This document shows positions 9,510 to 18,696 of a stretch of 64,000 nt of DNA, piece after piece. The DNA lies in NCBI GenBank assembly GCA_016787705.1, contig JAEUTP010000018.1, positions 1 through 64,000 on the forward strand, in the 5' to 3' direction. Source of the stretch: Bacteroidia bacterium. GTDB taxonomy: Bacteria > Bacteroidota > Bacteroidia > B-17B0 > Aurantibacillaceae. Each line of letters starts with the position of its first letter. The stretch's first letter is position 1. Under the pieces are notes generated by a model. It did no database searches and had not been told where the DNA came from. It worked only from the letters and a program-made list of their open reading frames with translations. The translations under genes and the position numbers were made by a program.

Positions 9510-10604
9510 ATGAACAATCAAAATGTTATTCGTTTTAATAACGCGAACCGACAATTTTATACCGAACTAAAAAAACGGGTCGATCTTTATTTCAGGGATA
9601 ATAAGATCTCTAAAAGTGGAAATATAAACATGTACCTTAAAACCGTTTTTATGTTTGCAGCTTACTTTGTTCCATACATTTTAATTTGCACAGGCGTTTT
9701 TGAAAGCAAATTGGTATGGTTCTTTCTATCTGTTATTATGGGCTTTTCAATGGCCGGTATTGGCCTTTGTATTATGCATGATGCTAACCACGGCAGCTAT
9801 AGCAAAAACACACGTTTAAACCGCTTTTTAGGATATATTTCTATTAACTTGTTGGGTGGTTATTCTTTAAATTGGCGTATTCAGCACAATGTTATTCACC
9901 ATACTTACACTAATGTGCATGATGTGGATGAAGATATCGCACCTCCGGGCTTTATGCGTTTTGAGCCTCACGCAAAACACAAATGGATTCACAAACTTCA
10001 ATTTCTTTATGCCTGGTTCTTTTATGGCATGATGACCTTAATGTGGAGTACTACAAAAGACTTTAAACAATTAGTGCGTTATAATAAAGAAGGCCACTTA
10101 AAAGCAGCAAATACAACATTTGGTACCGAGTTGGCATTATTAATTCTTTTTAAAATAGGTTATTACGCTTACATGTTACTGCCTTATTTCCTTGTAAAAG
10201 AAATGACCATTTTAAACTGGCTTTGTGGCTATTTAGTATTGCATTACATTGCAGGTTTGGTTTTAGCAATGATCTTTCAGCCTGCACACGTTGTTAGCGA
10301 AACTGAGTTTCCATTGCCATCTGAAGAAGGCAATTTAGAAAATCACTGGGCAGAACATCAATTAAGAACTACCATGAACTTTGGAACAAATGATCCTGTT
10401 TTTTCATGGTTAGTGGGTGGTTTAAATCACCAGGTAGAACATCACTTGTTTCCAACCATCTGCCATGTGCATTATCCTAAAATTTCAAAAATTGTAAAAG
10501 AAACAGCTAAAGAATTTAATTTACCTTATCTTGATAAAAAGACCTTTGTTGGTGCCCTTTGGTCGCACGAGCAAATGCTTTGGAAATTAGGCCGCGCAGC
10601 TTAA
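9510..10604 (+). CDS. Membrane fatty acid desaturase (acyl-lipid or acyl-CoA type)
   Basis: 364 residues when started at the ATG at 9510; an in-frame TTG two codons upstream is a less likely start. The three histidine boxes of integral-membrane desaturases are present: HDANH (residues 90-94), HNVIHH (126-131) and the C-terminal QVEHH, which bind a di-iron centre. Four or so membrane segments lie between them (around 45-90 and 195-255). The Q in the third box is typical of front-end or linoleoyl-CoA desaturase-like members, which insert a double bond in fatty acyl chains using O2 and reduced electron carriers. There is no fused cytochrome b5. A strong terminator follows at 10625-10656. Confidence 0.88.
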   Translation: MNNQNVIRFNNANRQFYTELKKRVDLYFRDNKISKSGNINMYLKTVFMFAAYFVPYILICTGVFESKLVWFFLSVIMGFSMAGIGLCIMHDANHGSYSKNTRLNRFLGYISINLLGGYSLNWRIQHNVIHHTYTNVHDVDEDIAPPGFMRFEPHAKHKWIHKLQFLYAWFFYGMMTLMWSTTKDFKQLVRYNKEGHLKAANTTFGTELALLILFKIGYYAYMLLPYFLVKEMTILNWLCGYLVLHYIAGLVLAMIFQPAHVVSETEFPLPSEEGNLENHWAEHQLRTTMNFGTNDPVFSWLVGGLNHQVEHHLFPTICHVHYPKISKIVKETAKEFNLPYLDKKTFVGALWSHEQMLWKLGRAA

Positions 10605-10624
10605 CATTTCACTAACATTATTCC

Positions 10625-10656
10625 AAATGGGCTTTACTAAAATAAAGCCCATTTTT
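10625..10656 (+). terminator. Rho-independent terminator after the desaturase gene
   Basis: Perfect 12-bp stem AAATGGGCTTTA (10625-10636) / TAAAGCCCATTT (10643-10654) with a 6-nt loop and a T run. It lies 20 bp after the stop codon. Confidence 0.85.
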
Positions 10657-10725
10657 GTTTTCAACTCCCCACATCTATTTATAAAAAAACTGTAACTTCG
10701 GGTTGATTTTTAATCTCAGTTATTT

Positions 10726-12132
10726 ATGGAAAAATTTGATGTTACAATTATCGGAGGTGGTCCTGGTGGATACGTTGCAGCCATTCGTTGCGCACAATTA
10801 GGTATGAAAACCGCTTTGATAGAAAAATATCCTGCCCTTGGCGGAACTTGTTTAAATGTAGGTTGTATACCTTCTAAAGCTTTGTTAGATTCAAGTGAGC
10901 ATTTTCATAATGCCATGCACAATTTTAAAGAACATGGTATTGATATCAACACGCCAAAACCCAATATCAAACAAATGATAGAGCGTAAACGCGGCGTTGT
11001 AAAAATGACAGTTGACGGCATTAATTTTTTAATGAAAAAAAATAAGATCACTGTTTTTACAGGACATGGAACTTTTGTTACAAAAAACACAATTGAAATT
11101 GCAAAAGCAGATGGTTCTAAAGAACAAATAGAAACTGCAAAAACAATCATAGCAACCGGTTCAAAACCCTCTTCGTTACCAGGAATTGAAATTGATAAAA
11201 AACGTGTTATCACTTCAACCGAAGCATTAGAGCTACAAGAGATACCAAAACATTTGATCATTATTGGCGGTGGCGTTATTGGTTTAGAGTTAGGAAGCGT
11301 TTACGGACGTTTAGGAAGTAAAGTAACTGTTGTTGAATTTATGGATCGCATCATCGCAGGTATGGATGGATCGTTAAGTAAAGAATTACAACGCGTTCTT
11401 AAAAAAGAATTAAGCTTTGAATTTTTAACTAAGCATAAAGTTACAGGTACCAAAGCAACTGCCAAAGAGGTAACCGTTAGTGCGTTAAATGCAAAAGATG
11501 AAAAAGTAGAAATTAAAGGCGACTATTGTTTAGTTGCCGTTGGCAGAAAACCATACACTGATAATTTGGGCCTTGAAAAAATTGGTGTAAAAGTAGATAA
11601 TCGCGGTAAGATAGAAACAGATGATCATTTGCGTACCAACATTGAAGGCATTTATGCTATTGGTGATGTGATTAAGGGCGCTATGTTAGCACATAAAGCT
11701 GAAGAAGAAGGTGTGTTTGTTGCTGAGCAATTGGCCGGACAAAAACCACACATTGATTACAACTTAATTCCCGGCGTTGTTTATACATGGCCTGAAGTTG
11801 CTGCAGTTGGGTTAACAGAAGAGCAATTAAAAGAACAAGGCAGAAAATATAAAGTTGGTAATTTTCCATTTAAAGCAAGTGGCCGAGCCCGCGCGAGTAT
11901 GGATACTGATGGCTTTGTAAAAGTTTTAGCAGATGAAATAACGGACGAAATATTAGGTGTTCACATGATCGGTCCGCGTACTGCTGATATGATAGCCGAA
12001 GCAGTTGTTGCTATGGAATACAAAGCAAGTGCTGAAGATATTTCGCGCATGAGTCACGCACATCCAACATTTACCGAAAGTATGAAAGAAGCATGTTTGG
12101 ATGCAACCGGCAAACGCGCAATACATATTTAA
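10726..12132 (+). CDS. lpdA: Dihydrolipoyl dehydrogenase (E3)
   Basis: 468 residues, standard E3 length. It reoxidises dihydrolipoamide in the 2-oxoacid dehydrogenase and glycine cleavage complexes with FAD and NAD+. The sequence shows the FAD motif GGGPGG (residues 10-15), the redox-active disulfide GGTCLNVGC (C42 and C47), the NAD motif GGGVIGLELGSVYGRLG, the second FAD motif (YAIGDV), and the C-terminal catalytic dyad in HAHPTFTE (H446, E451). A TAACTTCG box at 10693-10700 is a possible -7 element. A long imperfect inverted repeat lies directly downstream at 12142-12203. Confidence 0.95.
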   Translation: MEKFDVTIIGGGPGGYVAAIRCAQLGMKTALIEKYPALGGTCLNVGCIPSKALLDSSEHFHNAMHNFKEHGIDINTPKPNIKQMIERKRGVVKMTVDGINFLMKKNKITVFTGHGTFVTKNTIEIAKADGSKEQIETAKTIIATGSKPSSLPGIEIDKKRVITSTEALELQEIPKHLIIIGGGVIGLELGSVYGRLGSKVTVVEFMDRIIAGMDGSLSKELQRVLKKELSFEFLTKHKVTGTKATAKEVTVSALNAKDEKVEIKGDYCLVAVGRKPYTDNLGLEKIGVKVDNRGKIETDDHLRTNIEGIYAIGDVIKGAMLAHKAEEEGVFVAEQLAGQKPHIDYNLIPGVVYTWPEVAAVGLTEEQLKEQGRKYKVGNFPFKASGRARASMDTDGFVKVLADEITDEILGVHMIGPRTADMIAEAVVAMEYKASAEDISRMSHAHPTFTESMKEACLDATGKRAIHI

Positions 12133-12141
12133 TAAAGATGC

Positions 12142-12203
12142 AAGAATCAGGACAACATGATTCAAGACAAATTTCGGTCTTACATTCTGTTGTCTTGATT
12201 CCT
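12142..12203. repeat. Long imperfect inverted repeat between lpdA and purE
   Basis: The left arm 12142-12168 and right arm 12177-12203 are 27 nt each, with about 80 percent complementarity and an 8-nt loop. The arms are built from GGACAAC/GATTC/AAGAC words. Similar words recur at 40957-40990, so this may belong to a palindromic intergenic repeat family. It lacks a T tract and is not a standard terminator. Confidence 0.6.
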
Positions 12204-12240
12204 GGGTCATAATAAAAAAATCCGCTAAGCGGTAAAAAAC

Positions 12241-12753
12241 ATGAGCAATCCAAAAGTAGGAATCATTATGGGCAGCAAAAGCGACTTGCCAACCATGCAG
12301 GCCGCTGCCGATATTTTAAAAGAATTTGGTATTGAGCACGAAATTGATGTAGTATCTGCTCATCGCACTCCCGAAAAAATGTTCGACTATGCGAAAAACG
12401 CACACACACGCGGTTTGCAGGTTATTATTGCCGGCGCCGGTGGTGCAGCGCATTTGCCGGGCATGGTAGCATCATTAACCCCTCTTCCCGTAATTGGAGT
12501 ACCTGTAAAAAGCAGCAACAGTATTGATGGCTGGGATAGTTTATTAAGCATTGTACAAATGCCAAACGGTGTACCTGTTGCTACAGTGGCGGTTAACGCT
12601 TCGCAGAATGCCGGAATTTTAGCAGCACAAATTTTAGGCGCTTCAGATAAAACTGTTTTAGAAAAAATGATATCTTTTAAAAATACTTTAAAAGAAAAAG
12701 TGATCGAGGCAAGTGATGCAATGAAAAGCACAAGTCCGAAAAAATACCTGTAA
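12241..12753 (+). CDS. purE: N5-carboxyaminoimidazole ribonucleotide mutase (class I PurE)
   Basis: 170 residues, normal for class I PurE. It converts N5-CAIR to CAIR in purine synthesis. The sequence has the signature [10 protein letters not shown] near residue 10, the SAHRTPE motif with its catalytic His, and [12 protein letters not shown] followed by the [10 protein letters not shown] segment. All these fit the bacterial mutase rather than the class II carboxylase. A small CCGC/GCGG hairpin lies at 12222-12232, just before the ATG. The small lipoprotein gene downstream starts 1 bp after the stop and probably shares the transcript. Confidence 0.94.
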   Translation: MSNPKVGIIMGSKSDLPTMQAAADILKEFGIEHEIDVVSAHRTPEKMFDYAKNAHTRGLQVIIAGAGGAAHLPGMVASLTPLPVIGVPVKSSNSIDGWDSLLSIVQMPNGVPVATVAVNASQNAGILAAQILGASDKTVLEKMISFKNTLKEKVIEASDAMKSTSPKKYL

Positions 12754-12754
12754 G

Positions 12755-12985
12755 ATGTATAATATGAACAGGCTATTCGCTTTATCTCTTTTAATCCTAT
12801 TTATATCAGGTTGTAAAAAAGAATACAAATGCAATTGCTATACCGTTCATCCTCGCAGGGGTTCACAAAATTCGGTAGATTATACTTACAAAGAAAAAAA
12901 AGAATCTGACGCTCTGGCCAAATGTATTCAGTCATATGAAGAAAGCGGTTTGGCGCTTTACGGAACAAATTGTGTCGTAAAATAA
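12755..12985 (+). CDS. Small lipoprotein of unknown function
   Basis: 76 residues. A lipoprotein signal is clear: hydrophobic stretch LFALSLLILFISGC with lipobox ISGC, giving a mature protein of about 56 residues rich in Lys, Tyr and Cys (CNCYT, a later C in KCIQ and a C-terminal NCVVK). Either the ATG at 12755 or the one three codons later could be used. It sits between purE and a DciA-like gene with 1-bp and 0-bp gaps. I do not recognise a family. Confidence 0.65.
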   Translation: MYNMNRLFALSLLILFISGCKKEYKCNCYTVHPRRGSQNSVDYTYKEKKESDALAKCIQSYEESGLALYGTNCVVK

Positions 12986-13279
12986 ATGGCAAAAAAAAGT
13001 AATCTTATAAAGTTGGGCGATGCCATTAACCAGTTATTTAAACAGGAAAAACTCGACGTAAAGATCTCACAGTTTACAGTTAAAAATAACTGGAAAGATA
13101 TTGTAGGTGAAGTGATCGCAAAAAGTACAACAGAGATCTTCTTTAATGATAAAACTATTTTTGTGTCTTTAAATTCCGCAGCACTTAAACACGAACTCTC
13201 TTTTAGAAAAGAAGAAATTGTTACAAGCGTTAATAAATTTTGCGGCTATAAATTAATCGAACACATTGTTATAAAATGA
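12986..13279 (+). CDS. DciA-like protein (DUF721)
   Basis: 97 residues with the DUF721 pattern: N-terminal helix, NNWKDIVGEVIAKST (the conserved W-x-x-I/V-V-G), then FVSLNSAALKHELSFRKEEIV, the usual beta-strand and Leu/Arg helix. DciA proteins load the replicative helicase DnaB in bacteria lacking DnaC/DnaI, so a role in replication initiation is expected from the family. It starts immediately after the small lipoprotein gene and its stop overlaps the start of the M28 peptidase (ATGA), so translation is probably coupled. Confidence 0.8.
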   Translation: MAKKSNLIKLGDAINQLFKQEKLDVKISQFTVKNNWKDIVGEVIAKSTTEIFFNDKTIFVSLNSAALKHELSFRKEEIVTSVNKFCGYKLIEHIVIK

Positions 13280-14649
13280 AATTATTTAAGTTCATACCTA
13301 TTTTGTTTTGTTTTGTTTCTTTTTCACAAAAAGAAGATTCAATAGCATTAAAAAAGATCTACAATTATTATCTAACTAAAAGCAAATGCTATTCTAATTT
13401 AGAATATCTTTCTACGAAAATCGGCGGCCGTTTAAGTGGTTCTCCGCAAGCGGCGCAGGCCGTTGAATGGGCAAAAAAAGCCATGTACGCCGCAGGAGCC
13501 GATACCGTTATTTTACAACCCTGCATGGTACCACATTGGGTGCGTGGCGCAAAAGAAAAATGTAATTTAATTTCTACAAAATTAAAATTAAACAAAGCTT
13601 TAAATTGCTGTGCGCTTGGTAATTGTATTGGCACCGGCGCAAAAGGTGTTAACGCGCAGGTTATTGAAATAAAAAGTTTTGAAGAACTAGAATTATTAGG
13701 TGCTAAAAAAATGATTGAAGGGAAAATTGTTTTTTATAATGTATTCTTTGATCAAACGCACGTAAGAACCGGGTCTGCTTATGGCGAATCTGTAGTATAT
13801 CGAGGCAAAGGGGCCAGTTATGCTGCAAGATATGGCGCTGTTGGGTCAATTGTTAGAAGCATGACATCCGTTGCTGATGATGAACCACACACCGGTAATA
13901 TGAATTACGATAGCACTATCAGCAAAGTAAAAATTCCTACTATTGCCATTAGTTATAAAGCTGCTGATCTTTTAAGTGAGTCATTAAAAAAAGATTCAGA
14001 ATTAAAAGTATATATTGAAACACATTGCCAAACATTACCTGACGAACCTTCGTTTAATGTTGTAGGACAAATTACCGGCACAGAAAAACCAAATGAATTT
14101 ATTATTGCCGGTGGCCATTTAGATAGTTGGGATAACGGGCAGGGCGCGCATGATGATGGCACAGGCATTGTACAAAGCATTGAAATTTTAGAGGTATATA
14201 AATTGCTTAGCATTAAACCAAAACACAGCATTCGAGCAGTAGCTTTTATGAATGAAGAAAATGGTTTACGTGGCGGTGAAGCGTATGCAAAATTTGCAAA
14301 ACAAAATAACGAAAAACATTTAGCGGCATTAGAAACAGACGCCGGTGGTTATACACCACGCGGCTTTGGAGCAGATACTGCAAATGGATTATACGACCTT
14401 GTTGTAAAATGGAAAACATTATTTACACCTTATTTTGTTGAGCGTATTCAAAAAGATGGTGGCGGTGCTGATCTTATCGCTTTAGAAAAAATGGGTGTGC
14501 CTTGCCTAAGTTTTGAGCCCGATACACAACGTTATTTTGACATTCACCATACAGCAGCCGATACTTTCGACAAAGTGAATAAACGCGAGCTAGAGCTCGG
14601 TTCTGCAGCTATTGGCGCGCTTATTTATTTGTTGGATAAATACAAATAA
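13276..14649 (+). CDS. Exported M28 family metallopeptidase
   Basis: 457 residues with an N-terminal signal peptide (residues 1-18). An M28 aminopeptidase/carboxypeptidase-like catalytic core is visible: GGHLDSWDNGQGAHDDGTG provides the first zinc His and bridging Asp, FMNEENGLRGGEAYA the catalytic Glu and zinc Glu, and DAGGY and the later FDIHHTAADTFD the remaining ligands. An inserted PA-like region lies between residues 120 and 240. This type usually removes residues from peptides in the periplasm. The start overlaps the upstream gene by 4 bp. Confidence 0.88.
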   Translation: MKLFKFIPILFCFVSFSQKEDSIALKKIYNYYLTKSKCYSNLEYLSTKIGGRLSGSPQAAQAVEWAKKAMYAAGADTVILQPCMVPHWVRGAKEKCNLISTKLKLNKALNCCALGNCIGTGAKGVNAQVIEIKSFEELELLGAKKMIEGKIVFYNVFFDQTHVRTGSAYGESVVYRGKGASYAARYGAVGSIVRSMTSVADDEPHTGNMNYDSTISKVKIPTIAISYKAADLLSESLKKDSELKVYIETHCQTLPDEPSFNVVGQITGTEKPNEFIIAGGHLDSWDNGQGAHDDGTGIVQSIEILEVYKLLSIKPKHSIRAVAFMNEENGLRGGEAYAKFAKQNNEKHLAALETDAGGYTPRGFGADTANGLYDLVVKWKTLFTPYFVERIQKDGGGADLIALEKMGVPCLSFEPDTQRYFDIHHTAADTFDKVNKRELELGSAAIGALIYLLDKYK

Positions 14650-14686
14650 ATAGCCTATTTTCTCTCTAAAAATCAGCGTTTTTTCA

Positions 14687-14694
14687 TATATTTG
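14687..14694 (+). promoter_or_regulatory. Putative -7 box upstream of rocD
   Basis: TATATTTG matches the Bacteroidota consensus TANNTTTG exactly and lies 17 bp before the rocD start codon. No clear TTTG is seen at the -33 position. Confidence 0.5.
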
Positions 14695-14711
14695 TATATA
14701 AATCTATTATT

Positions 14712-15941
14712 ATGATCGATACTATGACAAAGAGCGCAGAGTTGATGGAACTTGAAGAAAAATTTGGAGCTCATAATTATCATCCCATTCCTGTTGTCTT
14801 AGAAAAAGGTGAAGGTGTTTATGTTTGGGACGTTGAAGGAAAAAGATATTTTGATTTTCTTGCTGCATATAGCGCCGTTAACCAGGGGCATTGTCATCCA
14901 CGCATCCTAAAAGCTTTAACTACACAAGCACAAAAGCTAACGCTAACTTCGCGCGCTTTTTATAATTCGCAGTTAGGCGAATACGAAAAATTTATTACCA
15001 ACTATTTTGGTTACGATAAAGTATTACCAATGAACACCGGTGTTGAAGGGGGCGAAACAGCAATTAAATTAGCGCGCCGCTGGGCATATGATGTAAAAGG
15101 TGTAAAAGAAAACCAGGCAAAAGTTGTTTTTGCGAACGGCAATTTTTGGGGAAGAACGCTGGCAGCAATCTCTGCAAGCAACGACCCCAGCAGCTATAAA
15201 GGTTTTGGTCCTTACATGACCGGCTACCAACTTGTAGATTATAATGATCTTCAAGCCTTGGAAAATGCAATAAAAGATCCCAATACAGCTGCATTTATGG
15301 TTGAACCTATCCAGGGTGAAGCCGGTGTAGTTGTTCCGGACGAAGGGTATCTGAAAGGTGTTAGAGCCCTTTGTACAAAGTATAACGTTTTGTTCATTGC
15401 CGACGAGGTGCAAACAGGTTTAGCAAGAACCGGAAAAATGTTAGCTTGTGATCATGAAAATGTAAAACCGGATATTTTGGTTTTAGGTAAAGCATTAAGC
15501 GGTGGTATTTTACCGGTAAGCGCTGTACTGGCATCTAACGAAATTATGCTAACCATTAAACCTGGTGAGCACGGAAGCACTTACGGTGGCAATCCTTTAG
15601 CCTGTGCCGTTGCTATGGAAGCTTTAAAAGTTTTAAAAGATGAAAAGCTGGCAGAGAATTCTGAAAAGCTTGGCATCATTTTTCGCGAGGAAATGAATAA
15701 ATTAAAGGCAGAAACAGATCTTATTACAAGTGTTAGGGGCCGTGGTTTATTTAATGCCATTGTTATTAAAGAAAAAGATGGTAAAACCGCCTGGGAAGTT
15801 TGCTTAAAATTTGCAGAAGCAGGTTTACTGGCTAAACCAACTCATGGTGATATTATTCGTTTTGCCCCCCCTTTGGTTATTACTAAAGAACAATTAATGG
15901 AATGTGTGGCCATTATCCGTAAAGTAATTTTGAATTTTTAA
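14712..15941 (+). CDS. rocD: Ornithine aminotransferase
   Basis: 409 residues, typical for ornithine--oxo-acid transaminase, a class III PLP enzyme that makes glutamate semialdehyde from ornithine in arginine catabolism or proline synthesis. Key features are [21 protein letters not shown] at the N-terminus, [19 protein letters not shown], the PLP-binding ADEVQTG and the Schiff-base Lys in [24 protein letters not shown] is also family-specific. A TATATTTG promoter box lies at 14687. The nucleotidyltransferase gene starts 6 bp downstream. Confidence 0.94.
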   Translation: MIDTMTKSAELMELEEKFGAHNYHPIPVVLEKGEGVYVWDVEGKRYFDFLAAYSAVNQGHCHPRILKALTTQAQKLTLTSRAFYNSQLGEYEKFITNYFGYDKVLPMNTGVEGGETAIKLARRWAYDVKGVKENQAKVVFANGNFWGRTLAAISASNDPSSYKGFGPYMTGYQLVDYNDLQALENAIKDPNTAAFMVEPIQGEAGVVVPDEGYLKGVRALCTKYNVLFIADEVQTGLARTGKMLACDHENVKPDILVLGKALSGGILPVSAVLASNEIMLTIKPGEHGSTYGGNPLACAVAMEALKVLKDEKLAENSEKLGIIFREEMNKLKAETDLITSVRGRGLFNAIVIKEKDGKTAWEVCLKFAEAGLLAKPTHGDIIRFAPPLVITKEQLMECVAIIRKVILNF

Positions 15942-15947
15942 ACTTTA

Positions 15948-16430
15948 ATGGAATACCAGAAATTATTTAAAACACTTAACCAATACAAAGTAAATTATTT
16001 AATTTGTGGGGGAATGGCTGTTAACATTTATGGCATTCCAAGAATGACCGCAGATATTGATATTATTTTGGATTTCGAAGAAAACAATCTTTCAAATTTT
16101 GAAAATGCACTTAAGCTTCTTTTATATCAAAATAGCATTCCTGTTTCTATAAGGAATTTTCTTAATAAAGACGAACGAAAAAAAGCAGTTTCTGAAAAAA
16201 ATTTAATTGCATATTCGTATTACAATTCTATCTCGGGTTTTGTAACGCTTGATGTTTTATTAGATACACCTATAGAGTTTAGTGAACTGTGGAAAAATAG
16301 ATCTGAAAGGGATTTAGGTAATTTGGTTGTAAATATCATTGGTATTGAGGACCTTATATCACTTAAGAAATATGCAAACCGAATTCAGGATCAAAATGAT
16401 GTTTTACTTTTATCAAAACTTATAAAATGA
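15948..16430 (+). CDS. Nucleotidyltransferase-superfamily protein, possible toxin of a two-gene module
   Basis: 160 residues. The N-terminal half shows the nucleotidyltransferase signature: ICGGMAVNIYGIPR (the GG helix) followed by TADIDIILD with two catalytic Asp residues, and a third Asp in TLDVLLDT. This is the pattern of DUF6036/AbiEii-like minimal nucleotidyltransferases, many of which are toxins or antitoxins. The next gene encodes a 65-residue protein and overlaps by 4 bp (ATGA), the arrangement of a toxin-antitoxin pair. Whether it is a TA system is inference; it could also be a solitary NTase with a small partner. Confidence 0.7.
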   Translation: MEYQKLFKTLNQYKVNYLICGGMAVNIYGIPRMTADIDIILDFEENNLSNFENALKLLLYQNSIPVSIRNFLNKDERKKAVSEKNLIAYSYYNSISGFVTLDVLLDTPIEFSELWKNRSERDLGNLVVNIIGIEDLISLKKYANRIQDQNDVLLLSKLIK

Positions 16431-16624
16431 AAATCAATCCCAAAAAAGAAAATGAGAATATTGGTTTTCATTATACAGCAACAGATGAGCAAATAAAATT
16501 GCACCAACAAAAAAGTGCCGAAGAAATTGTTAATTGGTTAGAATCTACAGCAAAGTTTATTTATGAAATGCAAACTCCGGAAGAAAGAGAACGTGTAAAA
16601 AAAGCAAAGAACTTTAAATGGTAA
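16427..16624 (+). CDS. Small partner of the nucleotidyltransferase
   Basis: 65 residues, highly charged and helical by eye, with no signal peptide or membrane segment. It carries HYTATDEQIKLHQQKSAEEI and a C-terminal TPEERERVKKAKN, a pattern seen in small antitoxin-like partners of nucleotidyltransferases in Bacteroidota. It overlaps the upstream gene by 4 bp and the downstream bestrophin-like gene by 7 bp, so it is translationally linked on both sides. No established family name can be given. Confidence 0.6.
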   Translation: MKINPKKENENIGFHYTATDEQIKLHQQKSAEEIVNWLESTAKFIYEMQTPEERERVKKAKNFKW

Positions 16625-17493
16625 CATACAATCCAAAAGACTGGCTTAAACTCATACTGCGTTTTCATAAATCAGATACAGTACGTATTTTAACGCCTGC
16701 TCTATTAATTATTGGTGCTGTAACAGCAGCTATCAGTTATTTTGAGCAAAATCACTTTCATAAGTTTTTACCGGGCAACTTAACTATCTTTCACCAGATC
16801 TCAGGTTTTATTATTTCGTTGGTACTTGTGTTCCGCATTAACTCTGCTTACGATCGCTGGTGGGAAGGTCGTAAATTATGGGGCTCGCTTTTAAACAATG
16901 CCAGAAATCTTGCCATTAAATTAAACGCGCTTATTCCTGAAAAAGATTTAGACACACGCAGGCAAATACAAAGTTTAATTGGCAATTATGCATTTGCAGT
17001 AAAAGATCATTTACGTGGCAACACCGGTTACTTTGAAATTGAATTTAGTGATGAACTTAAAAAAGAAAATTTTGATAACGCCTCTCATAAACCAAATTAC
17101 ATTGCAAAACAGCTTACTTCTTACATTTTAAACATCTGTAAAAAAAATCCACAAACACCAAACGATTACCTTATTGTTAGCGAAAACCTCGACGACTTTA
17201 CCGAAATATGTGGTGCCTGTGAACGTATCAAGAATACACCTATTCCCTACTCTTACAGCATTTTTATTAAAAAAATAGTTTTTATCTATATCATAACCAT
17301 GCCAATTTCGTTTGGCCTTACTACAGGTTATTGGTCAATACCAATTGTTATGATAATGTTCTATGCCTTTGCTTCATTAGAATTAATAAGTGAAGAAATT
17401 GAAGATCCGTTTGGTACAGACGATAACGATTTGCCAACCGATGAGATAGCTGAAAAAATAAAAGCAAACACTAAAGAAATACTTTTACATTGA
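16618..17493 (+). CDS. Bestrophin-like membrane channel
   Basis: 291 residues with four hydrophobic segments (around residues 20-42, 52-70, 210-232 and 238-255). The sequence SAYDRWWEGRKLWGSLLNNARN is the hallmark of the bestrophin/UPF0187 family, and the C-terminal IEDPFGTDDNDLP corresponds to the conserved E-D-P-F-G motif. Bacterial members form pentameric ion channels in the inner membrane. It starts inside the small-partner gene and ends overlapping a TTG start of the next gene. Confidence 0.85.
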   Translation: MVTYNPKDWLKLILRFHKSDTVRILTPALLIIGAVTAAISYFEQNHFHKFLPGNLTIFHQISGFIISLVLVFRINSAYDRWWEGRKLWGSLLNNARNLAIKLNALIPEKDLDTRRQIQSLIGNYAFAVKDHLRGNTGYFEIEFSDELKKENFDNASHKPNYIAKQLTSYILNICKKNPQTPNDYLIVSENLDDFTEICGACERIKNTPIPYSYSIFIKKIVFIYIITMPISFGLTTGYWSIPIVMIMFYAFASLELISEEIEDPFGTDDNDLPTDEIAEKIKANTKEILLH

Positions 17494-18689
17494 ATTTAAA
17501 ATACGATTTTACACATACAGGTGATTTTGAAATGAAGGTCACTACTTTTTTTGGTCTTGAAGAAGTTCTTGCTAAAGAATTATTACATCTTGGTGGCCGC
17601 GATATTGTTGAGTTTAAGCGTGGTGTATCGGTTGTTGGTGATCTTGGGTTTTTATACAAAGCCAATTTATGTTTGCACACCGCTTTAAAAATTGTTATTC
17701 CTATTACAAAATTTACAGCCGATAGCGAATATGAATTTTACGATAATATTAAACGCATAGAATGGGAAAAATTCATTTCTGTCACTGATAGTATCATGAT
17801 AGAAAGTGTTTTAAACTCCGAAATATTTACACACTCTTTATTTGCCAATCAAAAAGCTAAAGATGCCATTGTGGATCGTTTTCGTGAGAAGACGGGCAAC
17901 AGGCCGGATGTAGATCTTCTTCGCCCTATGTTTAAATTATATATTCATATTTTTAAAAATGAAGTAACCTTAAATTTAGACAGCAGCGGCGATCCTTTAT
18001 ACAAACGCGGTTACCGTTCAGATATAAACGAAGCACCTATGAAAGAAGTGTTAGCCGCAGGATTAGTAAAATTAAGCGGATGGGAACGGCATCTGGAATT
18101 AATTGACGGTATGTGTGGCGCGGGCACCATTGCAATTGAAGCAGCGTTGTGGGCAAATAATATTCCGCCGGGTTATTACCGCTCGGATTTTACATTTATG
18201 CGCTGGCGCAATTATGATGAAAAATTATATGAGACCATTTACGACAGCAGTATTAATAAAATAAAAGAGAACGAAGTAAATATCATTGCCAATGATATTG
18301 AAGAAGATACTTACAAAAAAGCCATTATCAACACACAAAACGCAAAAGTGGATGATGCAGTTACCTGTGTTAACCAATCTTTTTTTGATCTCATGCCAAA
18401 ACGTGGCAGCGGTGTGGTTATTTTAAATCCGCCTTACGGTGAGCGTTTACCTGTTCCTGAAATTGAAAAAATGTATAAAGAGATTGGCAACAAACTCAAA
18501 AAAGATTTTCAGAACTATAATGCCTGGATAATTACAAGTAGTCCGGAAGCCATTAAGAGCATTGGTTTAAGGCCATCACGTAAAATTCATATTTATAATG
18601 GTTCGCTGGAGTGCCGTTATTTAAAATTTGAATTGTATGGTGGCAGTAAAAAGGCAGTAAAAAATCCTGAGACAATGACGAAGCGTTAA
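17490..18689 (+). CDS. rlmL: 23S rRNA (guanine-N2)-methyltransferase RlmL/K-like, THUMP domain
   Basis: 399 residues from a TTG that overlaps the upstream stop; the ATG at 17532 (14 codons later, beginning MKVTTFFGLEEVLAKEL) is an equally reasonable start. The N-terminal half is a THUMP RNA-binding domain; the C-terminal half is a class I SAM methyltransferase with DGMCGAGTIAIEAAL (SAM-binding loop) and the catalytic NPPYGERL motif, typical of N2-guanine methyltransferases acting on 23S rRNA. The KxK fusion found in E. coli RlmKL is absent. The gene ends next to an inverted-repeat-bounded spacer at 18697-18829. Confidence 0.85.
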   Translation: MNLKYDFTHTGDFEMKVTTFFGLEEVLAKELLHLGGRDIVEFKRGVSVVGDLGFLYKANLCLHTALKIVIPITKFTADSEYEFYDNIKRIEWEKFISVTDSIMIESVLNSEIFTHSLFANQKAKDAIVDRFREKTGNRPDVDLLRPMFKLYIHIFKNEVTLNLDSSGDPLYKRGYRSDINEAPMKEVLAAGLVKLSGWERHLELIDGMCGAGTIAIEAALWANNIPPGYYRSDFTFMRWRNYDEKLYETIYDSSINKIKENEVNIIANDIEEDTYKKAIINTQNAKVDDAVTCVNQSFFDLMPKRGSGVVILNPPYGERLPVPEIEKMYKEIGNKLKKDFQNYNAWIITSSPEAIKSIGLRPSRKIHIYNGSLECRYLKFELYGGSKKAVKNPETMTKR

Positions 18690-18696
18690 TTCTTTT

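Noticed and set aside
12222-12232. CCGC-TAA-GCGG hairpin as a terminator
   Set aside because: It is only 4 bp, not followed by a T tract, and sits 8 bp before the purE start; it may instead affect translation.
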